A DNA stretch of 64,000 nucleotides from Triplophysa rosa. Taxonomy: Eukaryota > Chordata > Actinopteri > Cypriniformes > Nemacheilidae. Positions 13,169 to 27,500 of the stretch are shown one piece after another. The first letter of the stretch is position 1. Every line of letters begins with the position of its first letter. Below the pieces are notes generated by a model. It ran no database searches and was not told the origin of the DNA. It saw only the letters and a list, made by a program, of their open reading frames with translations. The stretch lies in NCBI RefSeq assembly GCF_024868665.1, contig NC_079893.1, positions 6,403,854 to 6,467,853 of the forward strand, in the 5' to 3' direction. Made by a program: the position numbers and the translations under genes.

Positions 13169-16100
13169 TTACAAGCTTTAAGAATTGATTAAAGTGCCTT
13201 ACCAAGAGAACCACGACTCCTCTTGTTTACTGCTCATCAGGTCACACAGAGAGCAAAGAAAGAAAAAAAAATCAGAAAGTAAAAAATCATTCCTCTTACC
13301 AAAATACCTCATTATGGGAATTAATTATGGAAATTTGCTGACCCTTAACCTCCCCTTAAAGCAACACTCTGTAGTTTTTCGACCGCAAAATTATGTCAGT
13401 AGTCTTCACAAGAATGCTGCGTGCATTTAACAGACTGTCATTTGTAACTGCAGTTGCGACATTAGGCCACAGGGGAGGCGCTGTTTCGTTAGAGTTGCAG
13501 AACAAGAGCCAGCCTGTGTTTCGCGGCTGTTTGTTTTTCATCAAAGTACGTTTAATTTCTTAAATTAACACGACGTACATCATTGTAATGTCTTTAGCTG
13601 TGCAGTTGGATCGTTGAATCAGCGTATACTGTACACAGCGAGTTCGCCAGTATGAACGCACATTGCGTTCAGAACGACTCGCACACGAATGACTCGCACA
13701 CGAATGACCGATTCATTTAAACTTGAACTTTTCAGTCACTAGCGAATATAAGAGATCATTGAATCATTTAACGTGAACCACAGTGAATGCAAGATGTGAA
13801 TGAGCTTTGCTCATTTAGAAAGACTGGTTAATTCAGTTGGCTTTTGTGGGCTACAAAGTTAGTTGAAAATATCTGATAAAAAAAAATCTGTTTGTATAAC
13901 TTAATAGTTGTCATTTTCATCTAATTTTATTAGAACTTTTAATATGTCAAAGTCACTTTGGTTAAGCCACTTAAAGGTACGGTAGGCCTACGTGTGTGTG
14001 TACAAGATCAGGATGGCACCACCTCTGCCTCGTTTTGAGCCAGGAAAAACCCTGGAAGCACAACACTTATTGGATGCCTGTGTCTGTACAACAAAAGGAA
14101 TAAGGTGCAAAAAGCGTAAATGACATTTTTTCAGGTGCAGGTACAGGTATGCTATTACGATAGAAAAGTGCCTAAAAACACACCAAACACACACACACAG
14201 TCATCAAATTGTGCACCCATTGGTTCTTCATTAGACATCTCAGAAGCAGTACAAAAATGGGAACCACAATTTGAGACACTGTCATCGTTTTTTCACAAAA
14301 GCAATTTTTTTTTAAAGTCGTTATTGTACCAAGTGTACCTTAAAACAGAAAGGTACACCAATCAGCAAAACAGGCACCAGGATTACAAATTTGCTCACAA
14401 AATCTCATTGCCGTCTAGGAGAAACATCTGGGATGTTAAAAAGATCTCATTTAAAACTTCTTGTTCCTTCGCCCACCCATTATTTTTCTAAAAACTTCCC
14501 GAGCACGAACAAGGGCAAAGCTGAAGTTTCAGAAAGAACAATGATGAGGAGCAGAGAAGAGCAGCGACAGAAGAAAAGACAAGAGGATCGGTGGATGAAA
14601 GAAGAAAAGTGAGAATGAAAGACAAGTCATGAAAGATTTACAGCACCAGGAACTGAAAGAGGAACCCCAGCAGCATCAGATTCAGACAGAGAAAGAGAGA
14701 GAGCGAGAGACGGATGGATGAATGGATAATTCAAACACAATCTCGGAGTCATGCATGAGCAGCGGCCGCACACATGCATATAACTACATGCAATATTTGG
14801 ATTGAAGTTTGATCATCTGTCACTCTCAATCAATGAATCTGTAATTGAACAGCAGAGGTAAAAAACCATGAAATAAGCAGATGAACCCCAGCAGTAAACG
14901 GAACACAACACTCTCTTAAACTTGTCAATTCAAACCTGCATGACTTTCTTTCTTCTGCAGAACGCGAAAGAAGATATTTTGAAGAATGTTGCTAACCGAA
15001 CAACGGCGGTACCCATTGACTTGCATTGGTTTTGTGTTTATACAGTACAATGGAAGTAAATGGGTACCGCCCAAATGTTCCTTGAAAGTCTTGCATAGTG
15101 CATGTGCATGATTTTCCATCAGATGGTTATTTTCATTAAAGGTCAAGTGTATGAAATTTGGCGGCATCTGGCAGTGAGGTTTCGCACAGCACCTTTAAAA
15201 ACTACTCGGAACTGGCATGACTTTATTGACAGCGAGCAGGTGATCAAACGCATCTTAATACCAGATGTGGGCAACTGTGGAAGAGAATAAAGTAGAATTG
15301 AGTGGAAAAGAAAATGAGAGATAAGGTGGCAAACAGCACAAAAACAGGGATTACAAAGAGATGTCTTTCCTCCCTCTTTGAACACTGGCACCTATTGACC
15401 CTCTCTAGTTCCCGTGTCAATCACCTTAATGAACGAGAGCGAGATGATAGGGAAGAGAGGGGTGTCCGCTCTCCAGGTATAATTCCTTGCCATCTTTTTC
15501 ACTTACCCCCGCACACCACGAAAGCAGAGCTGCCCTCGTGCATTTGTCAGGTAATGCGCACACTCAAAGTCACACCAGTTCAAAACACAGGCCAAAGCAG
15601 GCACAGGTGAGAAAAATAACATAAGACAGCACTAGTTTTCTAAACAATGTTTGAGGTGCAATTTATTTTCGTTCTGCGTTTGTGATGCATGTACAGATTC
15701 GAACTATGTGTTGTTATAGATTTGACCGTTTTTTTTTACATCTGGGTGTCAATGAAGATCACATGGTTTGCAAAAAAAGTAGTATATTTAGTGTAGTAAC
15801 ACATTTCACTCAGGTGATCGAATTGATTTTTTAGTCCTTTTCGTTTTTTTATTTTTTTATTTAAAAATGACTTAAAACTAACAATTAATGGGATTATATT
15901 ATAAACATTATAAAATTTGATATAAAAACTTTTTAAAACATTTTTTGCATTCTTGTATTTTTTAACTTATTTTTATCATTAAAAACATAAATAGAGAACA
16001 TAAAACTATTATGTAAACTATATAAAAAATAAAATGTAAAAATTAAAATAATATTAACATGACTTTATGCATCTGTTCGCTTACAATGAATCAACTAAAA

Positions 16101-18198
16101 TAAACAAGTTGTAGGCAATTGATTATATAATTATTACATTACATAACCGTGAAAAAAAGAGCCAGCTGACACTGATATTACAATGGCCAGACTTTCAGTT
16201 TACATGATTTGGCTGTTTATTTTTTTCTTCATTGAATGGCAAAATATCAACATCCATAAAACAATAATACAGGACAGAAGATGCCACTGAGTTTGACAAA
16301 AACAGCTAGAAATCTGCTGTGATTTTTTTTATAGATGCTGTGTAAGAAAAAACTGATTCCGCCAATTCATACAGGATCAAAATCACAAATCACATTTTCT
16401 CTATCCTCCTCTGGGAAACTAGTCGGACCAGGTCTTAAGATACAGCGAGTGGACTCATCTTTCAGGCTTCCTGGTGTCGGAGTGAATTCAGCCAGCTCGA
16501 GCTGGATCTCAACATTTCCCTTGAGAGTCCAAACAGACTTCGCTATTAATATACTTTCAGTGCTCATTTTAATCGAAGGCGTCTTTCTGTTCTGACGGCA
16601 GAGATCTTTTGATCATGCCAAGAATGCAGGAGGAACGGCAGTTAATTAAGAAGCACGAGAAGAACTTCACACATCATCTTTGAACACCTTCAGTGAATGG
16701 CAAATCGCTCAATCAGAAATACTTGAAAGATCCTCACCTACATTTTAAAGGTTTTGATCCTAGCCGAGCACATCTTTTAGGTTTTGTTTTTGATGTGCCT
16801 CTTCTAAACTTGTTTTTAGAAGAGGCACAAACCAATGTGGGGTCATGCCTGGTTTGACCCCACAAAACCACAAGCAACAGATAAATAAAGATTTCTTATG
16901 GGTAGCCTGAACTTTTCATCTAACTAGCTTGTGTTTGGACAGGCACCCATCCTGCTCCACATATCAAACGTCAAAAACGCTCTGATAGGCTGTGATTTTT
17001 GTCATTTTGTGTCAAAAACTTTTTTCTTCAAAAGCTTGATGAGTTTGAAACTGGCATCTGGTCGGGACACGTGTAAGTCTGTCTGTACACGACCACGTTA
17101 GAAATACCTTTTCCTCTTTAAAACTGGAAAAAGGTAAAAAGAGAAAAATCAAAACAATAGATTCTTGAAGATTCCTCACAAATTAAATCTAGGAATAATA
17201 ACTTGTGATTTTATTACATTAAATCTTGACAATTCACTCTATATTGAACATTCTTTCAACATTTGCTCGCCTTCATGTCATTCCAGACCTGTATAATTGG
17301 AAAAAACGTTGGACCCCATTAACATCCATTGTATGGGCACAAAACTACTGAGACATTCTTCAAAATATCTTCTTTTGTGTTCCACAGAAGAGTCGTATAG
17401 AGGTCTTGAATGACACAAGAGAAAATAAATATCTTCAATCCCTTTAAGTTCCGACACCTCGTGAAAGAAGTTGGAGGTTGTACATTCTCTGTTTGAGGTT
17501 ACATATCTTCAGAACAGTTTGTTAAAAGAAATTCACTTGTCCTTTAAGTCATGTCTGGTCGTAAAGACATCCATCCAAATTCACATACTTTCATTATCTT
17601 TTATTGTGCGTTCACTTGAATGTTAAAAAAGTGTTTTGCAGGTGTGTATAATAAATACATTGCCGGACATGTGGTTCATGGAGATTGACATACTAACAAT
17701 AACCCCAAAACTAACTACAGGAATCACATTTCACACTTTGGCTGTCACAAAATAGTTGTGAATGATACGTCTTTGAATTTCTTATCTGTGAACATTCTGA
17801 AACGTATGTCAGTGGCTCTTTTATATCTGACCTCTTGACATGCTTGTTAGGTGACGTGCAACAACATTAATTCATTAAAAGTGTCAAACTCATCCAGCCA
17901 CAGCGGACCAAATTAAAGAGGTGAGACACTGAAGGTTCTCAATGTCACCGAGCAATACACAAATAATACCTCAACTCAACCCACTCAAACTCATTACGAC
18001 TGTTTCTCCAGGAATATGAGGACGTGATCGATTCTATTTCTTTCTTTCTTTTCTTCCTATCCTTCTTTCTCTTTCCTTCTTTTCTCTTTCTTTCTTTCTT
18101 TCTTTCTTACTTTTTCTTTCTTTCTTTCTTTCTTTCTTTTCTTCCTATCCTTCTTTCTCTTTCCTTCTTTTCTCTTTCTTTCTTTCTTTCTTACTTTC

Positions 18199-18274
<76 letters not shown>

Positions 18275-18543
18275 TTCTTCCTATCCTTCTTTCTCTTTCC
18301 TTCTTTTCTCTTTCTTTCTTTCTTTTCTTCTTTTCTTCCTATCCTTCTTTCTCTTTCCTTCTTTTCTCTTTCTTTCTCTTCTTTCTTTTCTTCCTATCCT
18401 TCATTCTTTTCTTCCTATCCTTCATTCTTTTCTTCCTATCCTTCTTTCTTTTCTTCCCATCCTTCTTTTCTCTTTCCTTCTTTTCTCTTTCTTTCTTTCT
18501 TTCTTTCTTTTCTTCCTATCCTTCTTTCTCTTTCCTTCTTTTC

Positions 18544-18578
<35 letters not shown>

Positions 18579-21536
18579 CTTCTTTCTTTTCTTCCTATCC
18601 TTCATTCTTTTCTTCCCATCCTTCTTTCTCTTTCTTTCTTTCTCTTTCTTTCTTCCTATCCTTCTTTCTCTTTCCTTCTTTTCTCTGTCGTTCTTTCTCT
18701 TTCTTTCCTTTTTCTTCATTACTTACTTTCTCTTTCTTTTTTCTTCCCTTCCTTCCTTCATTCCTTCCCTCCTTTCTATTTCCTTTCTTTCTTTCTTTCT
18801 TTCTTTCTTTCCTTACTTACTTTATTTCTTTTCTTCCTATCCTTCTTTTCTCTTTCTTTCTTTTTTTCCTTTTTCTTCATTACTTACTTTCTCTTTCTTT
18901 TTTCTTCCCTCCTTTCTATTTCCTTTCTTTCTTTCTTTCTTTCCTTCCTTCTTTTATTTTTCTTTCTTTCGTTCTTTCCTTCCTTCCTTCCTTCCTTCCT
19001 TCCTTCCTTCCTTCCTTCCTTCCTTCTTTCATTCATCGGGTTGGGAATCGAAAATGCTCACAAATATATAGTTTTTTTGCAAACCAGACAAAAAGCAGGC
19101 TAAATTACCATACAAGTTGATATCTTTTTCAAACTTTGAAATCGAAACTGGGAATCGATAAGAATCAGAATCGATAAAAGTTAAACAATACCCAACTCTA
19201 TTCATCCGTTTATTCATTCCCTTTTTCACAGATTCGGCCATTCAATTATCCAGTATATACATATTCATTCATATTCATCCAGTCACTCTCACCTTTACTC
19301 ATTTACTTATTCATTTACTCATTCACTCATTCCATCGTTAATTGACTCTTTTATCCGGTCTGTGAAGTGTTCAGAATGATGAACACAGGTTACAGATGCT
19401 CAGGATGTTGTTGCTATGAGAAACTGCGCAGTGAAAAACAAGAAATAATCCAGTTTACTGTGTAGCTCATGAGTGACTCATATGCAGCTTCATTCAGGGA
19501 CACACCAAATCACAGTCAACTAAATGAGTCAACTAAAAGCACATACCACACAGACTAAACACAACAGATTATACATATATTAATATTACGCACGCAGAGT
19601 TTCAGTGTGAAGGACAAACACACACACATTTGTTTTTTTTTCAATCATGGATACTGAGCTAATGATATCTCCAACCCCCTGACCACTGTCATAAACTTAA
19701 AACTCACAGAAACCTTTTTGCATTTTTAGATTTTTATCAGAACATTACTTTGTATATTTATTACGTACTTTCCTCAAAGGGATGGTTGGCAGGCAACAAA
19801 AATGTGGGTGATTTACGTTTTAACTATCCTTGTGCAGACACACAATCCGTACAAAACCTGACTACCCTTCCGCACACACAGCGTGACGCAGAACACACAA
19901 CTTTCACATTTGACCCTTAATGAAAGGCAAAGAATGCTGTTACTCTCTCCTCTATCATTTCTACCTGTATATTTACAGTGCCAGCACATCTACAAATAAT
20001 AAAAAACAAACACCCTTTAAAAGCACGGCTGTGGTGTTACCTCACAAAGACTGCGTATGAGTCAGACTTAATTCTCCGCAGTTACTCGCAATTGAAAATA
20101 AACTTTTTCATCAATAGTTCTTTCAGTAAACTAATTGCTGGAGAAGTGTACAGAGTCGGGCTCCCCGGGGGAAATGATGTTGAATGACGTACTCTGGGTT
20201 CTGATAACAGAATGGGCTTGTGATTTCAGTAGGTTTCGATGAAATCCATTCTGCGATTGAACTCGCAGCCTTTATGTCAGGAGTGCAAATTGCTTTAAGG
20301 GGGTATATCATGGAAAACTGGATTTCCCTGGTTTCTTGGGTAGAAAGAGAATGATTTAAGAAGTAGCAGAGGACAGCGCCATCTTAAAAAAAGTGGATAT
20401 AGAAATAACTGTGATATGAATAAATAAATCATTTAAAAAATAAATGAATAATTTTTGAAGTAATAATAAATTATATAATATTATTGTAACAGTTCACAGA
20501 TGATAGATGATGCCACAGGGGTAAAGTGAAAAGTGAAAGGTTTAATAATCAAAAAAGGTGACCTCAGGAACAAAAATAGGGAAATCCAAAAACAGGGAAA
20601 CATCCAATGGAAAACCAGTACAACCCACAGGAACAAAACACAATAAACCAACAGGTAATAAATTGGTACGGACCTAGTATCCCAAAATACAACTAGACCA
20701 GACACAAAACACTGGGTAAAGGAAGAACATATAGTGTCCGGTTGATGAGAGTGCAGGTGCAAGGCATTATGGGGGATGTAGTTTGTGAGTTGTTACAATT
20801 ATTTTATGCATGTATTGGGTACATTTTAGTCCAGAAACAAACTTCAGGATCGACAAGGTCACTAAACAGCAATGTAAAAGACTTAGAGAATGCAATGATG
20901 GGTGAAAGTTGAAAAAATGAGGCTTATTCAGTCAATTTTTTTGTTTTTATAAACTTTAGTATTGCATTTTATAAATATTAACTTCTTTTCTTTGCAGCAT
21001 TCAAGACCTAAAAACATTGCATTTTTTTGTCATTTTGACGCTTGTGTCTTGTTTACATCTTCTGCAAGTAAATTCAAATAAAAAACTTTTTGAAAAGAAT
21101 AACCATTAATAGATTTCCCAATAGAAACCATCACAGAATGGTTTCCATTAAAATACCATTATAAACCATTAGCTTGTTCTATTAAAACCATTACAATTTT
21201 ACTTTTCGTAGTGTGTTTAGGCAATTATCGGCCAGATAAACACCCCACCATCCAGTAGACACCATTAAAACTAATACAATTCTCATTATAACCAAACGTT
21301 GGGTTATTTTTGTAACCCAATTGGAGATAATGGCTCGTTTTGTTGGGTTATTTCTGACGTTCATTGGGTAATTTCTGTAACAACCCGGCCAGTTGGGTTA
21401 AAATTGAACTGTATGAGCGGTAATTTGCCACTGCTGACAGACGAGAGGTACGTTAATATTAATATTACTTATTACATGTGCGTGTGTTTTTTCATAGCAA
21501 CACAAACGTACATCTCTGTGGACTGTTTTTATAATC

Positions 21537-21572
<36 letters not shown>

Positions 21573-24500
21573 AATTATATATATAGACTATATATATACA
21601 CACAAATCAAACCTGTGACCCTGCCAAGCGCCTTGCTCTACTAGTTGAGCAAACGTTGTAGTTTTTACAGCAAAACACAGATGAAAAGTCTTAAAAGACG
21701 GTTCCTTTCCAGTCCTCTCAGACTGCAAAACTGCCAAAGCCACAATAAACAATCCTTCATAAATCCTCATGATATTGATGTCACAACCACATGAACACAT
21801 GACTGCCCATGTTTACAAATCAGCTTTTTAGTACTGTATTCACCATCTTGATGAATGACCTGCCTTGATGCATGAAATTACACCGGTACAGAGAGGTTTA
21901 CATATACTGTAGAATACCTAGAATTACTAAGAACAGTGGCAAAAACAGACCATTCAAGAGTGAAAACGATCGCATTATGCCTGTACGAAAGTGAACTTCT
22001 GGGAAATAGTAAAATTGTAAAAAGTAGAATATGCCAGGTTAAATGGTATACGAAACCAATATTGTTGTCTCTCCGGTGTCATTGGCAAAGATGTCCAATA
22101 ATTATGTCTCTGTGGTGTCATTGACAAAGATGTCGGTTTAAGTTAAATTGCTTCATTAGCAGTTTATGAAAATATAAAATGATCCACAAATAACTCATCT
22201 CTATATGCTTGCTCTAAATCAGGGATTTAGAACCAATGGTTTTAAGGGGTCCTTAGAGAATATTAGGGATAAAATTGCACATTATCACTGTTTATTTTAG
22301 TTCACATTATCAGTGTTCACATTTATTAAGTATTTATCTCACCTTTCTTGCAAGATAAATACTTTACAGAAGTTTACATTTGTTCTTTTTATGTGAGTTT
22401 TTTTTGCCACCACAGTCCCCTTTATCTCAGTCACTGGGGTTTATTTATGCATTTTTTTGCTTTTTCTACTGAAATTCTCATTACCGTCCCGATTTGTCTG
22501 AGTGCACTATACGTTGTAATTTTAAACAGATTAAAATGAAATATTCTGAAAAAAAAACAATTGGATGTTCTACTAGATGCAAAAATAGACAGAATGTAAA
22601 TGTATAAGAAAAACGAAGAAATAGTGGAAAAAATAAGTGTCCATGACTGATAATTTCATCCTCCGTAACATTTTCAAAGGACTGTTTAAACACACACAAA
22701 GAATTTAAATTAAAGTTTGATTTTATTTAAAGGTGCAGTGAACTGGCCGTTTTTATTGTTTTATACTATTGTCTGAGGTCTACTTATGACGTTCGCGTGG
22801 TTTTTACATTCGAAAACATCAAGATCAATAAGGCCGGCTGGAGAAACGCTCAGTTTTTAAGGGCGTTCCACATAGAAGACTTGGAAGTAAACGCCCACTG
22901 CTATGATTGGATAGCAGCTTGCGTAGTTGACTAAGTTGGAGCCTTCTGTGAATTTCGGACTTATTTCCCGGATGTGATGGCAAGGCTTTACGTATAGTTT
23001 GTATAGCCTATAGTTGTATGGTGTTTAGTGATATATGAACGCACATGTCAGCATTTAAGACCCGCGAACCGGACAGAAGATCACCGCGATCGCGGGTCTC
23101 AAATGTTATAGTTTTCATGATATATAAACAAACGGTAGATTCCCGGCCAAAAACGACAGTGTTGGCAGATATGGATATGACCCGGCACCAGAAATAATAT
23201 CAAAACACTTCAAAACAGCCTCCATTATTCGCAAACGTTGGATAAAACCTTGAAAAATGATATATGAGCCCGCCAAATCACAGAGATGCCGATTACAATT
23301 ATTACAAATGACTAGAGGTCCCCAGGTAATACTATCAGGGCATATCAAGCGATCTCTAACAAAGCAATAGTGACGCATAGTACAAATATGTTTTACTCAC
23401 ATAAGATTGCTGCGCCATTCCTATCGGATCCAATATTGACAGCACAGCACTGCTTTTTAATTTTAGTCTCTCCGCAAAACCAAGCGTCGACCTGTGACTT
23501 GTTCAAGGAATCCGCGTTGAAATGAAGCGAACAAACGGTTTTCCCCACATGAGCTGGAACGTCTTTAAAAATGAACTGTCAGAATCCGAAGGAAGGTTAT
23601 GCAGCGACTGTGTTCTTCCACAACCAGGCACTGCACAATATTTTGCGATCTTTAACGGCATGATGCTTACACTCGCTCTATCTGGTTCCGTGCAGCTTGT
23701 GTTCAGTACTGTCATGCTCGAACCAGTGGGCAGGGCTCGAGAAGTAGGCGTTGATATTCTTCTGTGGAGGCGGTGTTCAACCTATCTATGATAGGTGCAT
23801 TCCAGAACCTGGCGTTCGCTGAGCCTCGTGTCAATAACAGTTGTTATTTCAGTAACAAGGGCGTTTTCAGGTCTGACACTTACAGGATGTTCGCTTGAAT
23901 ACGATTCCCTCTTATATAACAAAAGCTCGGGTTAAAATTGTGTTCCTAGGTCACTGCACCTTTAAAGAAACATATCTGCCAGTACCTTTCAAATGGTTAC
24001 CAAGTTAACAGATTGCTTTATATTTTTCTATCAAAATGCTTAATATTCTCTTGTCATGCTGTGTTAACGACTGTTTTTCATTCTCTTTACCCATACAGGT
24101 AGTTTTCCACACCTTACATGTACTGTATAATTTTCAATTAAAACACAATTCATTAATGTCTTATTATGTATGATTAATGAAAAACTTGCTTAGGCGTCAT
24201 GGCTTCGCTTTTTTAGCAAAACAACAGTTTTAAATGGTTACGTAATGAGACTTAAAAATTTTTTTACTGCTGTAAAAAACCCCTGCTGTAAATAAATACA
24301 ACTAAAGGAATTTACTTACAAACATGCTAAAAACAATCTTTGCCCTTCACAGTACACTAGCTTTTTTCCAAATACTTAGTGAGCTGCCTACATGGACAGC
24401 ATGTTAAAGCATACTGACGTAAAGGAAAGCCAATCGGTCACTTATGAGATATTATTTCATTATGGATGCCTTAGAAGAAAGCTGCCTATATAGAAAGCAG

Positions 24501-27500
24501 ACAGCGAAGGGAGCAATAACGCTATATGTCAATAGTGGAAATTTCTGCAATTATATCGCAGAGGCCCAAACACAATATCAACAATATGAACCAAACATTT
24601 CCCTCTCACATCCAATAAAACACACAAACTAGTCAACAATCCAGATGGAGGAAGTTTACCGTTCGGTAAACTATTTCGAGACTAATGACTCTGTTCGTTT
24701 CTCCCCCCTCCAACCCCACCAATCCTCTCCGCTTTTCTTTATCTCTACTGATTTGGTTAATTCTCTTGAAGGAGACTTTGGCTCACGTCGTGCGAGTGGG
24801 CTGCCACCACGAGATAAAAATTTGGCCCGCATGTTCTAACTGGCAAAGACAAGACCCCACTGAGGTCACAAACACACTGAATCAACACCGCCTTGTGCTG
24901 GTAATTAAACATGGCAGACAAAAAAAACCTCACGTTAAGTTGAGGTGAGCAAACGTCATTGCCGATGGACTTTATTACACGAAAATACGCCTAAACAAGG
25001 CAGGGCAGAAATAAAACACACACACACACTTTCACATCAATTCTCAAGTTGCTCATTGGATCGCCATATCAAACCCTGTCAGACATACAAAATAATTAAC
25101 AGCTCGATGGTGTGAAGACAGAATATGTCCAGTTGCTAATTGCATAACCTACAAATGGAGATCTTGAAAACTAGACCAAGCTAGATATGAAGTGAAAGAA
25201 ATATTTATAACATCAGCGCAGATATATAAAACAAGTACGTACCTGCCTCACAAATATAGCGAATTAAGCCTACACAACACACACACATATCTGAGCACAA
25301 TGAAGCAATGTTTTCTGTCCTGCTGGAGTCTACAAAGCAACAACAAAAGCATTTATATTCTAGTTATCATTTCTGAGTTTGCAATGATTGTGATGTGAGA
25401 AGAAAGATTGGGCACTGCAAACACAATAAGTAGAGAAGTTGACATAAGGGCTTTTCACACAACGACTAACACAGCCATTCTTTGCTTTTCCAAACGCAAA
25501 TACATCCTCATGTTCTCTAAAGATGCCAAGTTTGTCATTTGCTAAAGCAAATGAAACACAATAAACTTCAATAAAATGAGGTTTATAAACGTTTATATGG
25601 CGTTAGACTACATTGAGTAATACTAATGTTGAAGGGTTAGTTCACCTTAAAATAAACATCTTGTCATCATTTACTCACCCTCTAGTCATTTCATACTTGC
25701 ATGACTTTCTTTCTTCTGCAGAACACAAGATAACATATTTTGAACAATGTTGGTATGTGACACTCCTGTCGGTCCCTAGTTTGTTTTCTCCGTTTTTGCC
25801 CCAGGTTGTTCTTTCCCCACGCTCCCTCACAAGTCCCTCATTGACATTTGCATCTGTTTGTCATCATTGACTGTCACCTGCACCCCATCATCTTCGTTAT
25901 CCGGACACTATATGTACTCTCTTTTGCTCATTGTGTTTTGTCAGGTCTTGTTGTAAATTAGTCTTTATCTTGTTCCTTGGATGTTTTTGCGCTTGTTCCT
26001 TGGATGTTTTTGCGCTTGTTCCTTGGATGTTTTTGCACTTGTTGGAGCAGTAAAGTGAATGTAGATTGTATAGGTAAAATCTGGATCTGGTTTAATAATA
26101 TTGACTTGATAACACACAGCTGAGTTTGTAACACTGTTAAGATCTCCTTTGAATTTTAATGGAGACATTTTTTTTTTCTGTCTTTCTCTCATGAGAAATA
26201 TCTGAGATGCTGGAGACTAAGCAAAAGCTTCCATTTAATCTCACTGACATCTACAGGAAATTACAATATTACAGAGGTCTCATTTGTGATTTTCTTTCCT
26301 ATGCAATGTTGCCGATTCTATAGCAATAAACCACCAGAGGATGTGTAATATAGTTTTTTACCACAATAAAAGTTACTGCTTCATTTTACTGCCAAATTCC
26401 AAACGTTTTCTAATTACACTACTAATGTGCTTACAAACTCAACGTAGCACAGATTCAAAATGACTAAGGTCACGTCCTCCATCTGCTTGCCTGTAAGGAA
26501 TTTAAAGAAACGTTAAAGCGACTCGTTTAAATGTAATGAACCTTGTTAAAAGACGAAACGCAAAGAAAAATCTACAACAGATACTCCCGGAGGAACGTTT
26601 CGTGGTGACTTCTTCAGAAGAGAGGTAGTTTAACGTTGACTGGAATGGAAAAATGACATATGGCAGACCTTACAAAGTGATTTAGGGCAGAAACTATAAC
26701 ATATCATTTAAACTTCACCTAAAGTTAGCAACTGTATGTCAATTTGTAGTAATAACATTTAAAACAATTCAAAACTTAGTGCAGGCAGCAAAAATAAATA
26801 AATAATCAATCAATCTTGAACAGACATGTAGTAATTGCAATAAAACTCGTACTTTGTGAAATTAAAACCCAAATCTAGCACATCTACAGTATGTCGCTTG
26901 AAATGGCATTCACACAGTTTTGCATTCACTGCACAAAAATAATCGGCACAGAACTTTGCCATCAACCAATCAGAATCAAGTATTCCACAGGTATGCAAAA
27001 CCTGGAATGAGTTGGCATATTAACATTTTCAGTTCCATTGTAAATGTTTTCTTTTATATGTGTAAAACAAGATATGTGGTTAACAAAACCTCTAAATATT
27101 TTCACGTTTTATTATACGCTTTTAAAGATTTTAGTTTTTTTAAAACTTCAAAATGGTGGTTGCTAGCAAGTTGCTAAAAGCTACTCAGATGTTGCGGGGA
27201 CGTTAAACGTCTTCACACACTCAAAAAAAGTCACAAATCTAAAAAAAACATGGATGAAGATTTATTTACAGAGTATTTACTTATCCGGAAACGTGTTTTT
27301 AATAGTTTCAAAGAATTGAGGTTTAGTTGTGGTGACGATATGTTGCAGACCGTGGTAGTCTGTTTATGGCCTCACGTTAGCTTTTGTATTTAGGCCTCAA
27401 AATTCATAAATGTTGTATTAATTTGTAAATATTATCTTGATAGAGCTCATTTTTTGCAATCTTTTAAAAGTCTATGGGGAAAATCTATAGGCTTTTGGTC

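Noticed and set aside
18024..19103. A 359-codon open frame on the plus strand
   Set aside because: It is the translation of the CTTT/CCTT tract (only F, S, L, P and similar). Stop codons are absent because the repeat has no TAA, TAG or TGA.
21603..21655. Possible tRNA gene
   Set aside because: Only A- and B-box-like stretches are present. The acceptor and anticodon stems do not pair, so it is a SINE fragment.
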